A stretch of DNA of 64,000 nucleotides from Sinomonas terrae (GCF_022539255.1 NZ_JAKZBV010000001.1:1178001-1242000), one strand, 5' to 3'. Counted from the first letter of the stretch, positions 15,770-25,079 are shown. Notes: generated by a model from the letters alone, not told the origin. Numbers and translations: made by a program.

Positions 15770-16672
15770 GTGAACAAAGGCTCAGCCCCCCGGGGCACCA
15801 TGATCGGGCTCGACATCGGCGGCACGAAGACCCGCGGGATCAAGGTGGTCGACGGCGAGGTCGTGGACGACCGCGAGGCCGGGAGCGCGAACGTCCAGAA
15901 CGTCACCCGCGACCAAGCCGCGGCCAACCTCGCCGCGCTCTTCGCAGAGCTGGACGGTTCGGACGTCGCGCGCGTCGTCGTCGGTTCGGGCGGGATTGAC
16001 ACCGAGGCCGACGCGGCGGCCCTCGCGGCCCTCATCCGGCCGCATACGCCGAACGCCACCGTCACCGTGGTGCATGATTCGAGGCTCCTGCTGGCTGCCG
16101 GGCACGCGCGCGCTGGCGTCGCGGTGATCGCGGGAACGGGCTCCGCGGCTTGGGGGATGAACGACGACGGCGATGAGGCACGCGCGGGCGGCTGGGGCTA
16201 TCTCCTCGGCGACGAGGGCAGTGGCTACTGGCTCGCCAGGGAGGCCGTCCGCTACAGCCTGCACCGTATGAATCTGGGCCTCGAGCCGGACGAGCTCACG
16301 GCTTCCCTCCTGGACAGCACGGGGCTCGCGGAGCCCGGGGAACTCATCGCGCACTTCCACGATGCGGCGACCGGCAGGCGCTACTGGGCCCAGCGCGCGC
16401 GGATCGTCGTGGACGCGGCGGACGCGGGCCACGCCGGGGCAGGCTTCATGCTCGACCAAGCGGCCCACGACCTCGCCCGCATGGCCGCCCAGGTGGCCCG
16501 GCAGCTCGGCATCGACGGCCCCGTCATCCTGGGAAGCGGGCTCGGGATGAACGTGCGCAGGCTGCAGGCGGCCTTTCGCGCGGCGCTCGAAGAACAGGGG
16601 ATCGGCGACGTACGGGTGCTCGACCGCGATCCCGTCTTCGGGACGATCGAGCTTGCGGCCCGCGAAGCCTGA
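15770..16672 (+). CDS. BadF/BadG-type N-acetylglucosamine kinase-like protein
   Basis: A 300-residue ASKHA-fold kinase of the N-acetylglucosamine kinase/BadF group. The phosphate-1 loop is GLDIGGTKTRGIKVV (near residue 13), phosphate-2 is VAVIAGTGSAAWGMN, and GWGYLLGDEGSGYWLAREAV is the signature of eukaryotic-type NAGK and bacterial relatives. It probably phosphorylates GlcNAc or a related amino sugar in cell-wall recycling. I choose GTG 15770 because the -10 box is six bases upstream; ATG 15800 lies inside and could be used if an SD-type message is made. The longer frame upstream is antisense to the monooxygenase. Confidence 0.87.
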   Translation: MNKGSAPRGTMIGLDIGGTKTRGIKVVDGEVVDDREAGSANVQNVTRDQAAANLAALFAELDGSDVARVVVGSGGIDTEADAAALAALIRPHTPNATVTVVHDSRLLLAAGHARAGVAVIAGTGSAAWGMNDDGDEARAGGWGYLLGDEGSGYWLAREAVRYSLHRMNLGLEPDELTASLLDSTGLAEPGELIAHFHDAATGRRYWAQRARIVVDAADAGHAGAGFMLDQAAHDLARMAAQVARQLGIDGPVILGSGLGMNVRRLQAAFRAALEEQGIGDVRVLDRDPVFGTIELAAREA

Positions 16673-16781
16673 GCCAGCGGCCTCTTCACCGGCGCTTGCG
16701 CCCCAGAACGCTGGTAGGCTCGCCTCAGCCAGAGCGGTACAAGCCCTTCAGCCCAGCGCATGCCTTCAAGCGAGGACCAGC

Positions 16782-17924
16782 ATGACAGAAGCCATGATCG
16801 AGTTCCGCGAGGTGACCAAGGTCTACGGCGGAGCAACAGCCGTCGACCGGCTCAGCCTGACCGTGCCTCGAGGCCACATCACCGTCTTCGTCGGCCCTTC
16901 CGGCTGCGGGAAGACGACTTCGCTCCGCATGGTCAACCGTATGGTGGAACCGAGCTCGGGCACGATCATCGTCGACGGCCAGGATGTCTCGTCGCTGCCA
17001 GCTGCCAAGCTCCGTCGGTCGATGGGATACGTCATGCAGGCCGCGGGTCTCATGCCGCACCGTACGGTGGTGGACAACATCGCGACTGTGCCCCGCCTCA
17101 ACGGAGTCTCGCGTCGGAGTGCCCGGGCCCGCGCGCGCGAGCTGCTCGACGTCGTCGGCCTCCCGCAGGCGCTCGCCGGCCGCTACCCCGCGCAGCTCTC
17201 GGGTGGTCAGCAGCAGCGCGTCGGTGTCGCCCGCGCCCTCGCCGCCGACCCTCCCGTCCTCCTCATGGACGAGCCGTTCAGCGCCGTCGACCCGGTGGTT
17301 CGCCATGAGCTGCAGCAGGAGCTTCTGCGGCTTCAGCGCGAGCTCGGCAAGACGATCGTCTTCGTCACTCACGACATCGATGAAGCGGTGCTGCTAGGCG
17401 AGCGGATTGCCGTCTTCGCGGTGGGCGGCCGCCTTGCCCAGGTCGCAGGGCCTGAGGAGATCCTGCGTGCACCCGCCGACGACTTCGTGGCCGGTTTCGT
17501 GGGTCGCGACCGCGGCTTCCGGCACCTCGGCTTCTACGACGACGCGGGGCTCGCTGTCGACGGCGCCGAGACCCTGCTCAAGTCGGGCCTCTCAGGGGCG
17601 CGGCTTGCGGGATGGACGGTGGTGGTCGACGACGCCGGCCGACCCGCGGGGTGGGCGTCGCCTGCGGCTCCCGGCACGCTCGTCAGCGGGGGGTCGCTTC
17701 ACCGGGCCGGTGCGTCTCTTAGGACAGCGCTCGACGCCGCGCTGTCCTCGCCTTCCGGGCGCGGGGTTGTGATTGACGACGACGGGCGGTTTGTCGGCAC
17801 AGTCGGCGCCGCAGCGGTCATCGCCCAAGCGGACCGTCGACGCGCGGACGCCCAGCGCGAGCGGGCTGAGTCCCGGGCCGGTTCGCGGGCCGGCGCTGAG
17901 ACTATGGCCGGGGGGGCCAGCTGA
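16782..17924 (+). CDS. Quaternary-amine (betaine/choline) ABC transporter ATPase
   Basis: A 380-residue ATPase of the OpuA/OpuC/ProV group. Walker A GPSGCGKTT is at residues 38-46, the signature LSGGQQQR at 139-146, Walker B VLLMDEP at 159-165, and the H-loop in FVTHDIDEAV. The C-terminal 150 residues are a regulatory region with weak CBS-like repeats ending in an Arg/Ala-rich tail. The family signature KVYGG-AVD near the start supports ATG 16782. The gene overlaps the first permease by one base. With 17924-20270 it forms a complete four-gene importer for compatible solutes, likely serving osmoprotection. Confidence 0.93.
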   Translation: MTEAMIEFREVTKVYGGATAVDRLSLTVPRGHITVFVGPSGCGKTTSLRMVNRMVEPSSGTIIVDGQDVSSLPAAKLRRSMGYVMQAAGLMPHRTVVDNIATVPRLNGVSRRSARARARELLDVVGLPQALAGRYPAQLSGGQQQRVGVARALAADPPVLLMDEPFSAVDPVVRHELQQELLRLQRELGKTIVFVTHDIDEAVLLGERIAVFAVGGRLAQVAGPEEILRAPADDFVAGFVGRDRGFRHLGFYDDAGLAVDGAETLLKSGLSGARLAGWTVVVDDAGRPAGWASPAAPGTLVSGGSLHRAGASLRTALDAALSSPSGRGVVIDDDGRFVGTVGAAAVIAQADRRRADAQRERAESRAGSRAGAETMAGGAS

Positions 17925-18610
17925 TGGAGTGGGCCATCGCGAACTCGGGCCGCATCCTCTCGCTCGCCGGGCAGCACCTGGTCCTGGCGATCGTGCCGCT
18001 CGCGCTCGGCCTCGTGATCAGCCTCCCGCTGGCTCAGCTGGTCCGGCGGCACCCGGCGTGGCGGACCGCGCTCCTGACCGTGAGCTCGGTGCTGTACACC
18101 GTGCCCTCGCTCGCGCTGTTCATCATCCTGCCCGTCGTTCTCGGGACCAGGATCCTGGACCCCGTGAATGTCGTCGTGGCTCTGACGGTGTACGCGGTTG
18201 CGCTCCTTATGCGTTCCGCGCTGGACTCCCTCGACTCGGTGGACGGGGAGCTGAGCCTTGCCGCGCAGGCACTCGGACACACCGCGGTGACGAGGTACTT
18301 CCACGTCGATCTCCCGCTCTCGCTCCCGGTTCTGGTCGCGGGCCTGCGTGCCGTCTCGGTCAGCAACATCTCGCTCGTGAGCGTCGCGGCGCTCGTCGGG
18401 ATGCCAAATCTCGGCATCCTCTTCACGGAGGGACTCCAGCGCGACTTCGTGACGGAGATCGTCGTCGGCCTTGTCGCGATCCTCGTGCTCGCGCTCCTCA
18501 TGGACCTCCTTCTCGTGGTGATGGGCCGGCTGCTCTCGCCGTGGGCGCGTTTCGCCTCGGGGGCGGCGCCGCGCAGGGGAGCATTCGCCCGAAGGGCGGC
18601 GAACGCGTGA
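17924..18610 (+). CDS. Betaine/choline ABC transporter permease 1
   Basis: A 228-residue permease of the OpuCB/OpuCD type: about five membrane segments, LYTVPSLALFIILPVVLGTR (family hallmark) and DSVDGELSLAAQALGHTAVT, the ATPase-docking loop. Start and stop overlaps (TGATG with the ATPase, GTGA with the next permease) show tight translational coupling. Confidence 0.93.
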   Translation: MEWAIANSGRILSLAGQHLVLAIVPLALGLVISLPLAQLVRRHPAWRTALLTVSSVLYTVPSLALFIILPVVLGTRILDPVNVVVALTVYAVALLMRSALDSLDSVDGELSLAAQALGHTAVTRYFHVDLPLSLPVLVAGLRAVSVSNISLVSVAALVGMPNLGILFTEGLQRDFVTEIVVGLVAILVLALLMDLLLVVMGRLLSPWARFASGAAPRRGAFARRAANA

Positions 18611-19311
18611 ACCTCTTCGAGCAGACGTGGGCGTGGTTCACCGACCCCCTCCAGTGGTCGGGGTACTCAAGCATCCCCACGCGACTCGGCGAGCACGTCT
18701 TCTACACCCTGCTGACAGTTGCCATCGCGAGCGCGATCGCCTTGCCCATTGGGGCCTTCGTGGGACACACCGGGCGGGGGCGGGTCGTCGTCGTCGCCCT
18801 CGCCGGAGCGCTGCGCGCTGTGCCGACCCTCGGCCTCCTCGTCCTTTTCGTGCTCCTCGCGGGCATCGGGCTCATGCCGCCGATCTGGGCACTCGTGATC
18901 CTCACCATCCCGCCGATCCTTGCGGGAACGTACTCGGGAATCGCCGCCGTCGACCCCGTCGTCGTCGATGCGGCGCGCGCTCAGGGAATGCGCGAACTCC
19001 AGATCCTGTTCGGCGTCGAACTCCCCAATGCTGCGCCCGTGATCTTCGGCGGCATCCGCGCCGCGGTCCTGCAGGTCATCGCGACGGCGACCGTCGTCGC
19101 CTACACGAATCTCGGGGGGCTCGGCCGGTACATCTTCGACGGCCTCGCCCTCTCCGACTATCCCCAGATGCTCGGCGGGTCCGTCCTCGTGGCGGCGCTC
19201 GCCGTCGTCGCCGACCTCGTCCTGGGCGTCCTTCTTCGACGCCTCGGTCCTCGCTCGGCCTCCAGACGGGAGATCCCGGCTCCGGAGGCCCTAAAGGAAG
19301 GAATGCCATGA
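18607..19311 (+). CDS. Betaine/choline ABC transporter permease 2
   Basis: A 234-residue permease, partner of the previous gene. It carries LRAVPTLGLLVLFVLLAGIG, PPILAGTYSGIAAVDPVVVD and the docking loop ARAQGMRELQILFGVELPNA. The GTG start at 18607 overlaps the preceding stop in GTGA and is followed by the usual short hydrophilic N-terminus; a longer frame upstream is not supported. Two different permeases are standard for OpuC-type systems. Confidence 0.93.
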   Translation: MNLFEQTWAWFTDPLQWSGYSSIPTRLGEHVFYTLLTVAIASAIALPIGAFVGHTGRGRVVVVALAGALRAVPTLGLLVLFVLLAGIGLMPPIWALVILTIPPILAGTYSGIAAVDPVVVDAARAQGMRELQILFGVELPNAAPVIFGGIRAAVLQVIATATVVAYTNLGGLGRYIFDGLALSDYPQMLGGSVLVAALAVVADLVLGVLLRRLGPRSASRREIPAPEALKEGMP

Positions 19312-20270
19312 CCAGTCACCTGCCCTCCATCCCGCGACGCGGGGCGGTCGCCGCACTGGCCGCGGGCCTTGGGCTCACGCTCGCGCTCAGCGCGTGCGGA
19401 GGCTCGTCCAATCCGCTGAGTTCAGGCGGTGCCTCGAGCTCGGCGGCATCCGGCGGCAGCAAGACGCTCGTCGTTGGATCCGCGGACTTCCCAGAGAGCC
19501 AGATCATCGCCGAGCTCTACGCGGGTGCCCTCAATGCGGCGGGGATCCCCGCGACGACCAAGCCCAACATCGGCGCCCGCGAGGTCTACTACAAGGCTGT
19601 CCAGGACGATTCGATCGACATTGTGCCTGACTACACCGGGAACCTGCTCCTCTATTTGGACCCGAAGGCGACCCAGGTTTCGGCCTCTGACATCGCCTCT
19701 GCCCTGCCGAACAAGCTGCCGAAGGGCCTCGGCGTCCTCGATCCTGCCCAAGCCGAGGACAAGGATGCGATGGTTGTCACGAAGGCCACGGCGACCAAGT
19801 ACTCGCTCGAGAGCATCGCCGACATGTCCAAGGTCTGCAGTGACCTTGTCATAGGTGCTCCGGCCACGTTCGAGCAGCGCGCCTACGGCCTGCCGGGGCT
19901 CAAGTCCAAGTACAACTGCGTGCCGAAGCAGTTCCAGCCGTTCAACGACGGCGGCGGGCCAGTCACGCTGAAGGCGCTTCTCTCGAACGACATCCAAGTC
20001 GCCGACATCTTCACGACGACCCCGTCGATTCCGGACAACGACCTCGTGGTCCTCGCCGACCCGAAGAACAACTTCATCGCCCAGCAGGTTGTCCCCCTCG
20101 TGAACACGGCCAATCTGACGGATGCGGCGAAGAAGGCCCTCAACAACGTCTCCTCCAAGCTCACGACGACGGACCTCATCAACCTGAACCGTGCAGTGAG
20201 CGGCAACCAGAAGCAGAGCCCGGCGGACGCCGCCAAGGCATGGCTCAAGGACAAGGGCCTCGCTTCGTAG
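19308..20270 (+). CDS. Betaine/choline-binding lipoprotein
   Basis: A 320-residue OpuAC/OpuCC-type solute-binding protein. The lipobox ends at Cys30 (LALSAC), followed by a Gly/Ser linker; the fold is shown by LVVGSADFPESQIIAELYAG, GAREVYYKAVQDDSIDIVPD and YTGNLLLYLD. The ATG at 19308 overlaps the permease stop (ATGA) and has GGAAGG upstream. A hairpin terminator follows. Ligand specificity (glycine betaine, choline, proline betaine) cannot be settled from the visible residues. Confidence 0.93.
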   Translation: MTSHLPSIPRRGAVAALAAGLGLTLALSACGGSSNPLSSGGASSSAASGGSKTLVVGSADFPESQIIAELYAGALNAAGIPATTKPNIGAREVYYKAVQDDSIDIVPDYTGNLLLYLDPKATQVSASDIASALPNKLPKGLGVLDPAQAEDKDAMVVTKATATKYSLESIADMSKVCSDLVIGAPATFEQRAYGLPGLKSKYNCVPKQFQPFNDGGGPVTLKALLSNDIQVADIFTTTPSIPDNDLVVLADPKNNFIAQQVVPLVNTANLTDAAKKALNNVSSKLTTTDLINLNRAVSGNQKQSPADAAKAWLKDKGLAS

Positions 20271-20291
20271 TCCTTGCCGCAAGTGACGCCA

Positions 20292-20334
20292 ACAGGGTGT
20301 GAGCGGAATCTCGAAAGGGACGCTCACACCCTGT
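20292..20334 (+). terminator. Terminator of the betaine transporter operon
   Basis: Perfect 14-bp arms ACAGGGTGTGAGCG (20292-20305) and CGCTCACACCCTGT (20321-20334) with a 15-base loop, 22 bases after the operon stop. Confidence 0.82.
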
Positions 20335-20348
20335 GGCATTCTTAGGGA

Positions 20349-21569
20349 ATGGCCGAGTTCAAGCAGTCTTCCAAGCTCCATAACGTCCTCTACGACATCA
20401 GGGGACCGATTCTGGAGGCTGCCCAGCAGATGGAGGCCGAGGGGCACAAGATCCTCAAGCTGAACATCGGCAACCCCGCGCCGTTCGGGTTTGAGGCGCC
20501 GGACGCGATCCTCGTGGACATGATCCGTCACCTTCCGCACGCACAGGGCTACAGCGATTCGCGAGGCATCTTCTCCGCGCGCACCGCGGTGTCGCAGTAC
20601 TACCAGACACGCGGCATCCAGAACATCGGCGTCGACGACATCTACCTCGGCAACGGCGTCAGCGAGCTCATCACGCTCTCGCTCATGGCACTGCTCGAGC
20701 AGGGCGACGAGATCCTGGTCCCGAGCCCGGACTACCCGCTCTGGACTGCGTCCGTCTCCCTCGCAGGCGGCCGGGCTGTCCATTACACCTGCCTCGAGGA
20801 GGCGGACTGGGAGCCGGACCTCGAGGACCTCGAGGCGAAGATCACCCCCCGCACCAAGGGCATCGTAGTGATCAACCCTAACAACCCGACGGGTGCCGTC
20901 TATTCGGACTCGACCCTGCGCCGGATCGTGGCGCTAGCCGAGCGGCACGGGCTGATCATCTTCGCGGACGAGATCTACGAGAAGATCCTCTACGACGGGA
21001 ACACCCACACCAACATGGCCGCGTTCACGGACGATGAGGTCCTGTGCCTGACGTTCAGCGGCCTGTCCAAGGCGTACCGCGTGTGCGGGTACCGCGCCGG
21101 GTGGATGGCAATCTCGGGTCCGAAGAAGACCGCCTCGGACTACCTCGAGGGCATCAACCTGCTCGCGAACATGCGACTCTGTGCGAACGTCCCCGCGCAG
21201 CACGCGATCCAGACGGCGCTGGGTGGATACCAGAGCATCAATGACCTGATCCTGCCCGGCGGCCGGCTGCTCGAGCAGCGAAACAAGGCGTACGAGATGC
21301 TCAACGCGATCCCCGGCGTCTCCACCCGACAGGCCAAGGGTGCGCTGTACCTGTTCCCACGGCTCGATCCCGAGGTCTACCCGATCCAGGACGACGAGCG
21401 CTTTGTCCTGGACCTGCTCCGCGAGCAGAAGATCCTCGTCTCGCACGGCCGCGCGTTCAACTGGCACGCGCCCGACCACTTCCGCATGGTCACGCTCCCT
21501 GCCGTCGCGGACATCGAGGAAGCTATCGGCCGCATGGGGGACTTCCTCAGCAGGTACGAAGGGAACTGA
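20349..21569 (+). CDS. alaA: Alanine aminotransferase AlaA-like
   Basis: A 406-residue class I PLP aminotransferase that closely resembles enterobacterial AlaA along its whole length, for example SSKLHNVLYDIRGP, KLNIGNPAPFGFEAPD, NPNNPTGAVYS and ANVPAQHAIQTALGGYQSI. The PLP lysine is Lys241 in FSGLSKAYRVCGYR. It exchanges pyruvate and glutamate for alanine and 2-oxoglutarate. A CATTCT box six bases before the ATG suggests a short or absent leader. The next gene begins 18 bases after its stop. Confidence 0.94.
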   Translation: MAEFKQSSKLHNVLYDIRGPILEAAQQMEAEGHKILKLNIGNPAPFGFEAPDAILVDMIRHLPHAQGYSDSRGIFSARTAVSQYYQTRGIQNIGVDDIYLGNGVSELITLSLMALLEQGDEILVPSPDYPLWTASVSLAGGRAVHYTCLEEADWEPDLEDLEAKITPRTKGIVVINPNNPTGAVYSDSTLRRIVALAERHGLIIFADEIYEKILYDGNTHTNMAAFTDDEVLCLTFSGLSKAYRVCGYRAGWMAISGPKKTASDYLEGINLLANMRLCANVPAQHAIQTALGGYQSINDLILPGGRLLEQRNKAYEMLNAIPGVSTRQAKGALYLFPRLDPEVYPIQDDERFVLDLLREQKILVSHGRAFNWHAPDHFRMVTLPAVADIEEAIGRMGDFLSRYEGN

Positions 21570-21587
21570 CCCAGCTGGAGGCGGGCA

Positions 21588-22451
21588 ATGGCGCAGAGCG
21601 AGGCTGAGAAGGTATTCGAGGACAACCCTGAGCGACTGTTCGGGGTGGGGCCAGGGTTCTCGCTCGCGGCGATCGATCCAGCCTCGACGCCAGCCTTCGG
21701 GGGCAGGAAGTCGGACGGCAAGGCGGCGCTCTCCGCGAGGAGTTCTCGGCTGGCCCAACTCCAGGAGCGCCTTTTCGCCGAGGGCCATGCCGGCCGCCGT
21801 CGTTCCCTCCTCCTCGTGCTCGAGGGGATGGACACTTCCGGCAAGGGCGGGATCATACGTCACGTGGTGAGCGCCGTTGACGTCCAGGGCGTACAGCTCG
21901 CGTCCTTCGGGCCCCCCAGCGAGGACGAGGAGCGCCACGACTTCCTCTGGAGGGTGGAACGTCAGCTTCCGGGACCGGGCATGATCGGGTGCTTCGACCG
22001 TTCGCATTACGAGGACGTACTCATCCACCGGGTGCACGGATGGGTGGAGCCGCAAGAACTCGAACGGAGGTATTCGGCGATCCAGGATTTCGAGTCGAAG
22101 CTCCACGAGGACGGGACCCACGTCCTGAAGATCATGCTGCACATCAGCAAGAACGAGCAGCTCCGGCGGCTTTCAGCCCGGCTCGACGATCCGACCAAGC
22201 ACTGGAAGTACGATCCCGGCGACGTCGACGAGCGTTTGCGTTGGGACGACTACATGGCGGCCTACGAGGCCGCCCTCGTTCGCACCAGCACCGCGTACGC
22301 GCCCTGGTACGTTGTCCCGGCCGACAACAAGTGGTACTCGCGCCTGGTCGTGCAGGATCTGATGCTGGGCGCCCTCCAGCGGATGGACCCGCAGTGGCCT
22401 ACCGCTTCATTCGACGTCGAAGCCGAAAAGCAGCGGCTCGCCGAGAGCTGA
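21588..22451 (+). CDS. Polyphosphate kinase 2 family protein
   Basis: A 287-residue PPK2 protein, which transfers phosphate between polyphosphate and nucleotides. The Walker A loop is LEGMDTSGKGG (residues 78-88), the lid module FDRSHYEDVLIHRVH (136-150), and the C-terminal DPTKHWKYDPGDVDERLRWD and YAPWYVVPADNKWYSR are family typical. It has about 70 residues before the P-loop. It may use polyphosphate to make ADP or GDP/ATP; the subclass cannot be assigned with certainty. It is probably cotranscribed with alaA, being separated by 18 bases and preceded by AGGCGGG. Confidence 0.93.
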   Translation: MAQSEAEKVFEDNPERLFGVGPGFSLAAIDPASTPAFGGRKSDGKAALSARSSRLAQLQERLFAEGHAGRRRSLLLVLEGMDTSGKGGIIRHVVSAVDVQGVQLASFGPPSEDEERHDFLWRVERQLPGPGMIGCFDRSHYEDVLIHRVHGWVEPQELERRYSAIQDFESKLHEDGTHVLKIMLHISKNEQLRRLSARLDDPTKHWKYDPGDVDERLRWDDYMAAYEAALVRTSTAYAPWYVVPADNKWYSRLVVQDLMLGALQRMDPQWPTASFDVEAEKQRLAES

Positions 22452-22460
22452 GGAAACGAC

Positions 22461-22703
22461 CTATTCGCCCGTGTCTTGGGCGCCGCTAGCCTCGGGCTGA
22501 CGGCGGGCGGCGTCGAGCCGGCGTCGTGCGCCTTCGAGCCACTCCTCGCAACGCTGCGCGAGGGCCTCACCCCGCTCCCAGAGGGCGAGTGATTCCTCGA
22601 GGCTCACCCCTCCGGCCTCGAGCTTGGTGACAACTGCGACGAGCTGCTCCCGGGCTTCCTCGTAGCTCAACTCCGCGAAGGCGTCCTGCTGGGCTTCAGC
22701 CAT
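22461..22703 (-). CDS. xseB: Exodeoxyribonuclease VII small subunit
   Basis: An 80-residue protein with the XseB helical motif LSYEEAREQLVAVVTKLEAG followed by VSLEESLALWERGEALA. It binds XseA to form the single-strand-specific exonuclease VII. Its start overlaps the xseA stop by eight bases, so it is cotranscribed. The tail of about 25 residues is Arg/Ala rich. Confidence 0.95.
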   Translation of the reverse strand: MAEAQQDAFAELSYEEAREQLVAVVTKLEAGGVSLEESLALWERGEALAQRCEEWLEGARRRLDAARRQPEASGAQDTGE

Positions 22704-24096
22704 GATGGGTTCCTCCGTCGGGATCGGGCGAGCCTAGTTGATGGGCGCTGCGTGCGGTGCGGGAGGGCAGTTCACCTTCCGATGTCGCGACTATCGCCCC
22801 TCGCGAGAGCCGCACTCGAAGCGGTGTGCCCGCGGGCGCGTCGCCGGGCTCGCGGATGACGGCGGCTGCAGGCCCGTCGAGCAGCTGCACGACCGAGTAC
22901 CCCCGGTCGAGGGTCTGCTGCGGTGAGAGCGCCCTGATTTGCGCGCGCAGGTGGCGGACTGCGTCCTGGCCCCGGACGACGGCGCCGCTCACCGCGTGAT
23001 GGGCGCGGTTGAGGAGCCGCCCGAGGTCGTCGTGGCGGACATCGAGCATCTGTTCCGGGCGTGCGAGGACGGGACGACTCCGTAGGAGCGTGAGCTGCTG
23101 TTCCTCGCGCGTAACGTGCAGGGCTATCTGACGTTCGAGGCGTTCGCGGCATTGCCGCACGCGAGCAAGCTCCTCGGTGACTTCGGGGACGATCCGCTTC
23201 GCCGCATCCGTCGGGGTGGAGGCGCGGAGGTCAGCGACATCGTCAAGGATCGGCCTGTCCGCCTCGTGACCGATTGCGCTCACGACCGGGGTCTGCGCGT
23301 GGGCGACAGCGCGGACGAGGCGTTCGTCGCTGAACGGGAGGAGGTCCTCGAGGGATCCGCCGCCGCGGGCAACCACGATGACGTCGACCTCCGGCATGGC
23401 GTCGAGCTCGCAGAGGGCCGAGACGACCTCGGTGACTGCGCTCGCTCCCTGGACTGCTACCTCGCGGATCTCGAAATGGACAGCGGGCCACCGCAGGGCC
23501 GCGTTCCGGAGCACGTCCTTCTTCGCGTCCGAGTCGCGGCCCGTTATGAGACCGATCCGGTGGGGGAGCAAGGGGAGGCGGCGCTTGCGGGATTCCGCGA
23601 ACAGACCCTCGGCCCCGAGAGACTGCCGCAACCGCTCGATCCGGGCGAGGAGATCGCCCAGACCGACAGGCCGGATGTCGCGGACCTGCATGTTGAGGCG
23701 CCCGGTCTTGAGCCACATCTCCGGTTTGATAAGCGCCACGACACGTGAACCCCGCTCGAGCGGCTCCTTCACGCGGGCCATCACCTGGCCCCAAGCAGAG
23801 GCGGAAAGCGAGATCTCCGCCTCGACGTCGCGCAGCGTGAGGAACGCATTGGACCCGCGCTGATTCAGCTCGATGACCTGACCCTCGACCCAGACCTGCG
23901 GCGAGCGATCGATGTGCTCCTTGAGCTTGCGGGAGAGCAGTGCGAGGGGCCACGGGTTGTCAGGGCTCGTGTCCGCGGCGCGCTCGGGAAGGCTCGCCCG
24001 GGCTTCGTCCGCAGTTCCTCGCGCCGCGCCAGCAAGCGCGGAACCCTCGCTCGTTCCAGAGGCCAGGTCCTGTATTGGCTCGACTGACTCGGGCAT
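22696..24096 (-). CDS. xseA: Exodeoxyribonuclease VII large subunit
   Basis: A 466-residue XseA. An N-terminal OB fold (VWVEGQVIELNQRGSNAFLT) is followed by the catalytic region with ITGRDSDAKKDVLRNA, VDVIVVARGGGSLEDLLPFS and SAIGHEADRPILDDVADLRA, all hallmark motifs, then a C-terminal helical region ending LDRGYSVVQ. Start ATG 24096 is chosen over 24132 because GGGGGA lies seven bases upstream of it. The enzyme degrades single-stranded DNA in repair. Confidence 0.95.
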   Translation of the reverse strand: MPESVEPIQDLASGTSEGSALAGAARGTADEARASLPERAADTSPDNPWPLALLSRKLKEHIDRSPQVWVEGQVIELNQRGSNAFLTLRDVEAEISLSASAWGQVMARVKEPLERGSRVVALIKPEMWLKTGRLNMQVRDIRPVGLGDLLARIERLRQSLGAEGLFAESRKRRLPLLPHRIGLITGRDSDAKKDVLRNAALRWPAVHFEIREVAVQGASAVTEVVSALCELDAMPEVDVIVVARGGGSLEDLLPFSDERLVRAVAHAQTPVVSAIGHEADRPILDDVADLRASTPTDAAKRIVPEVTEELARVRQCRERLERQIALHVTREEQQLTLLRSRPVLARPEQMLDVRHDDLGRLLNRAHHAVSGAVVRGQDAVRHLRAQIRALSPQQTLDRGYSVVQLLDGPAAAVIREPGDAPAGTPLRVRLSRGAIVATSEGELPSRTARSAHQLGSPDPDGGTHHG

Positions 24097-24228
24097 GTCT
24101 TCCCCCTTTCCGCGCTGGGTCATGTCCCACAAGTATCACGGGCCAGCGACACTCTTAGACGGCCCCTCCCCGGAAGCAATGGGCTTCGCCCTCTACGATA
24201 GGTGCGTTGTCGCCGACCCCGGGAAGCC

Positions 24229-25074
24229 ATGCGTACCGTTCTCTCCGCACTCTCAGTGCTGCTCGCCGTCGTCCTCACTGCCGTGGCCGTGCCGGCACTG
24301 TGGCTTGACCGGAACCTCGTCGACGAGTCGGGATTCGTTCAGCTGCTCTCCCCGATGAGCACCGACAAGCAGCTCCAGTCGACCCTCGTCTCGAATCTGG
24401 AGACTGCCGTGCTCTCGGATTCGGGCATCCCCGCGGTGCTCCGACCGGTGGCCGAACAGGCGGTCAAAGGGCTCGCGACGAGCCTCGTCTCGGATCCGGG
24501 GTTCCCTCAGGCATGGAGCGACACGCTGCGTGCGAGCCATCAGCTCAACTTCAGTCCTGACAAAGCTTCCGCCAACGCCTTCGAGCTCGAACTCTCCCCA
24601 ATGGCCGCCCTCATGTCTCGACGGCTTGGAAGTTCGCTGAACGTGAACATCCCGCCTCCGCCCTCGCTTCAGGTCCAGGTGGGAACGGCCCAGCAGCGCT
24701 CGTGGTTGACGGGCGCGCAGAACCTCGCCGCGTTGGCCCTCCCGCTGTCCCTCGGGGCGGTCCTCGCGTTCGTGCTCGGTCTGCTCTTCGCACGACGGCG
24801 AGGGGTCGCCTTGGCGTGGGCTGGTATTGGTCTGCTGCTGATTGCCGCGCTATATCAAGGGGCAGTCGGCCTTGTCCCTTCCGCAGGATCCGCCCAGGGG
24901 AGCACAGGGTCGATGTCATCGGCGTTCGGAGCCCGGGCAGCGGAGCTCGCGGCCTCGAATTTCGAAACGTGGATCTTGGCCGTGGCCATCGGTGGAGCGG
25001 TGCTTCTCGTGCTGGGGGCGGTGCTCGGTGCGCTCCGGCGCAGATCGAAGGTTCGGACGGAGTCCACTTGGTGA
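24229..25074 (+). CDS. Membrane protein of unknown function
   Basis: An unrecognised 281-residue protein. It has an N-terminal signal anchor (residues 1-23), an extracytoplasmic region of about 130 residues with no cysteine pattern, then membrane segments near 163-183, 190-210 and 250-275. It ends in a basic tail. ATG 24229 is chosen; a GTG at 24202 in the same frame is only three bases after a TACGAT box (24194-24199) and so would not be transcribed. Actinobacterial proteins with a similar signal anchor/large loop/multi-TM layout exist, but I cannot name a family. Confidence 0.7.
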   Translation: MRTVLSALSVLLAVVLTAVAVPALWLDRNLVDESGFVQLLSPMSTDKQLQSTLVSNLETAVLSDSGIPAVLRPVAEQAVKGLATSLVSDPGFPQAWSDTLRASHQLNFSPDKASANAFELELSPMAALMSRRLGSSLNVNIPPPPSLQVQVGTAQQRSWLTGAQNLAALALPLSLGAVLAFVLGLLFARRRGVALAWAGIGLLLIAALYQGAVGLVPSAGSAQGSTGSMSSAFGARAAELAASNFETWILAVAIGGAVLLVLGAVLGALRRRSKVRTESTW

Positions 25075-25079
25075 CTCGC

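Noticed and set aside
18627..19307. Long N-terminal extension of the betaine-binding protein
   Set aside because: It runs inside the permease gene in another frame; the lipoprotein signal starts at 19308.
24202..24228. GTG start at 24202 for the membrane protein
   Set aside because: Only two bases separate it from the TACGAT box at 24194-24199, so it should lie upstream of the transcript start.
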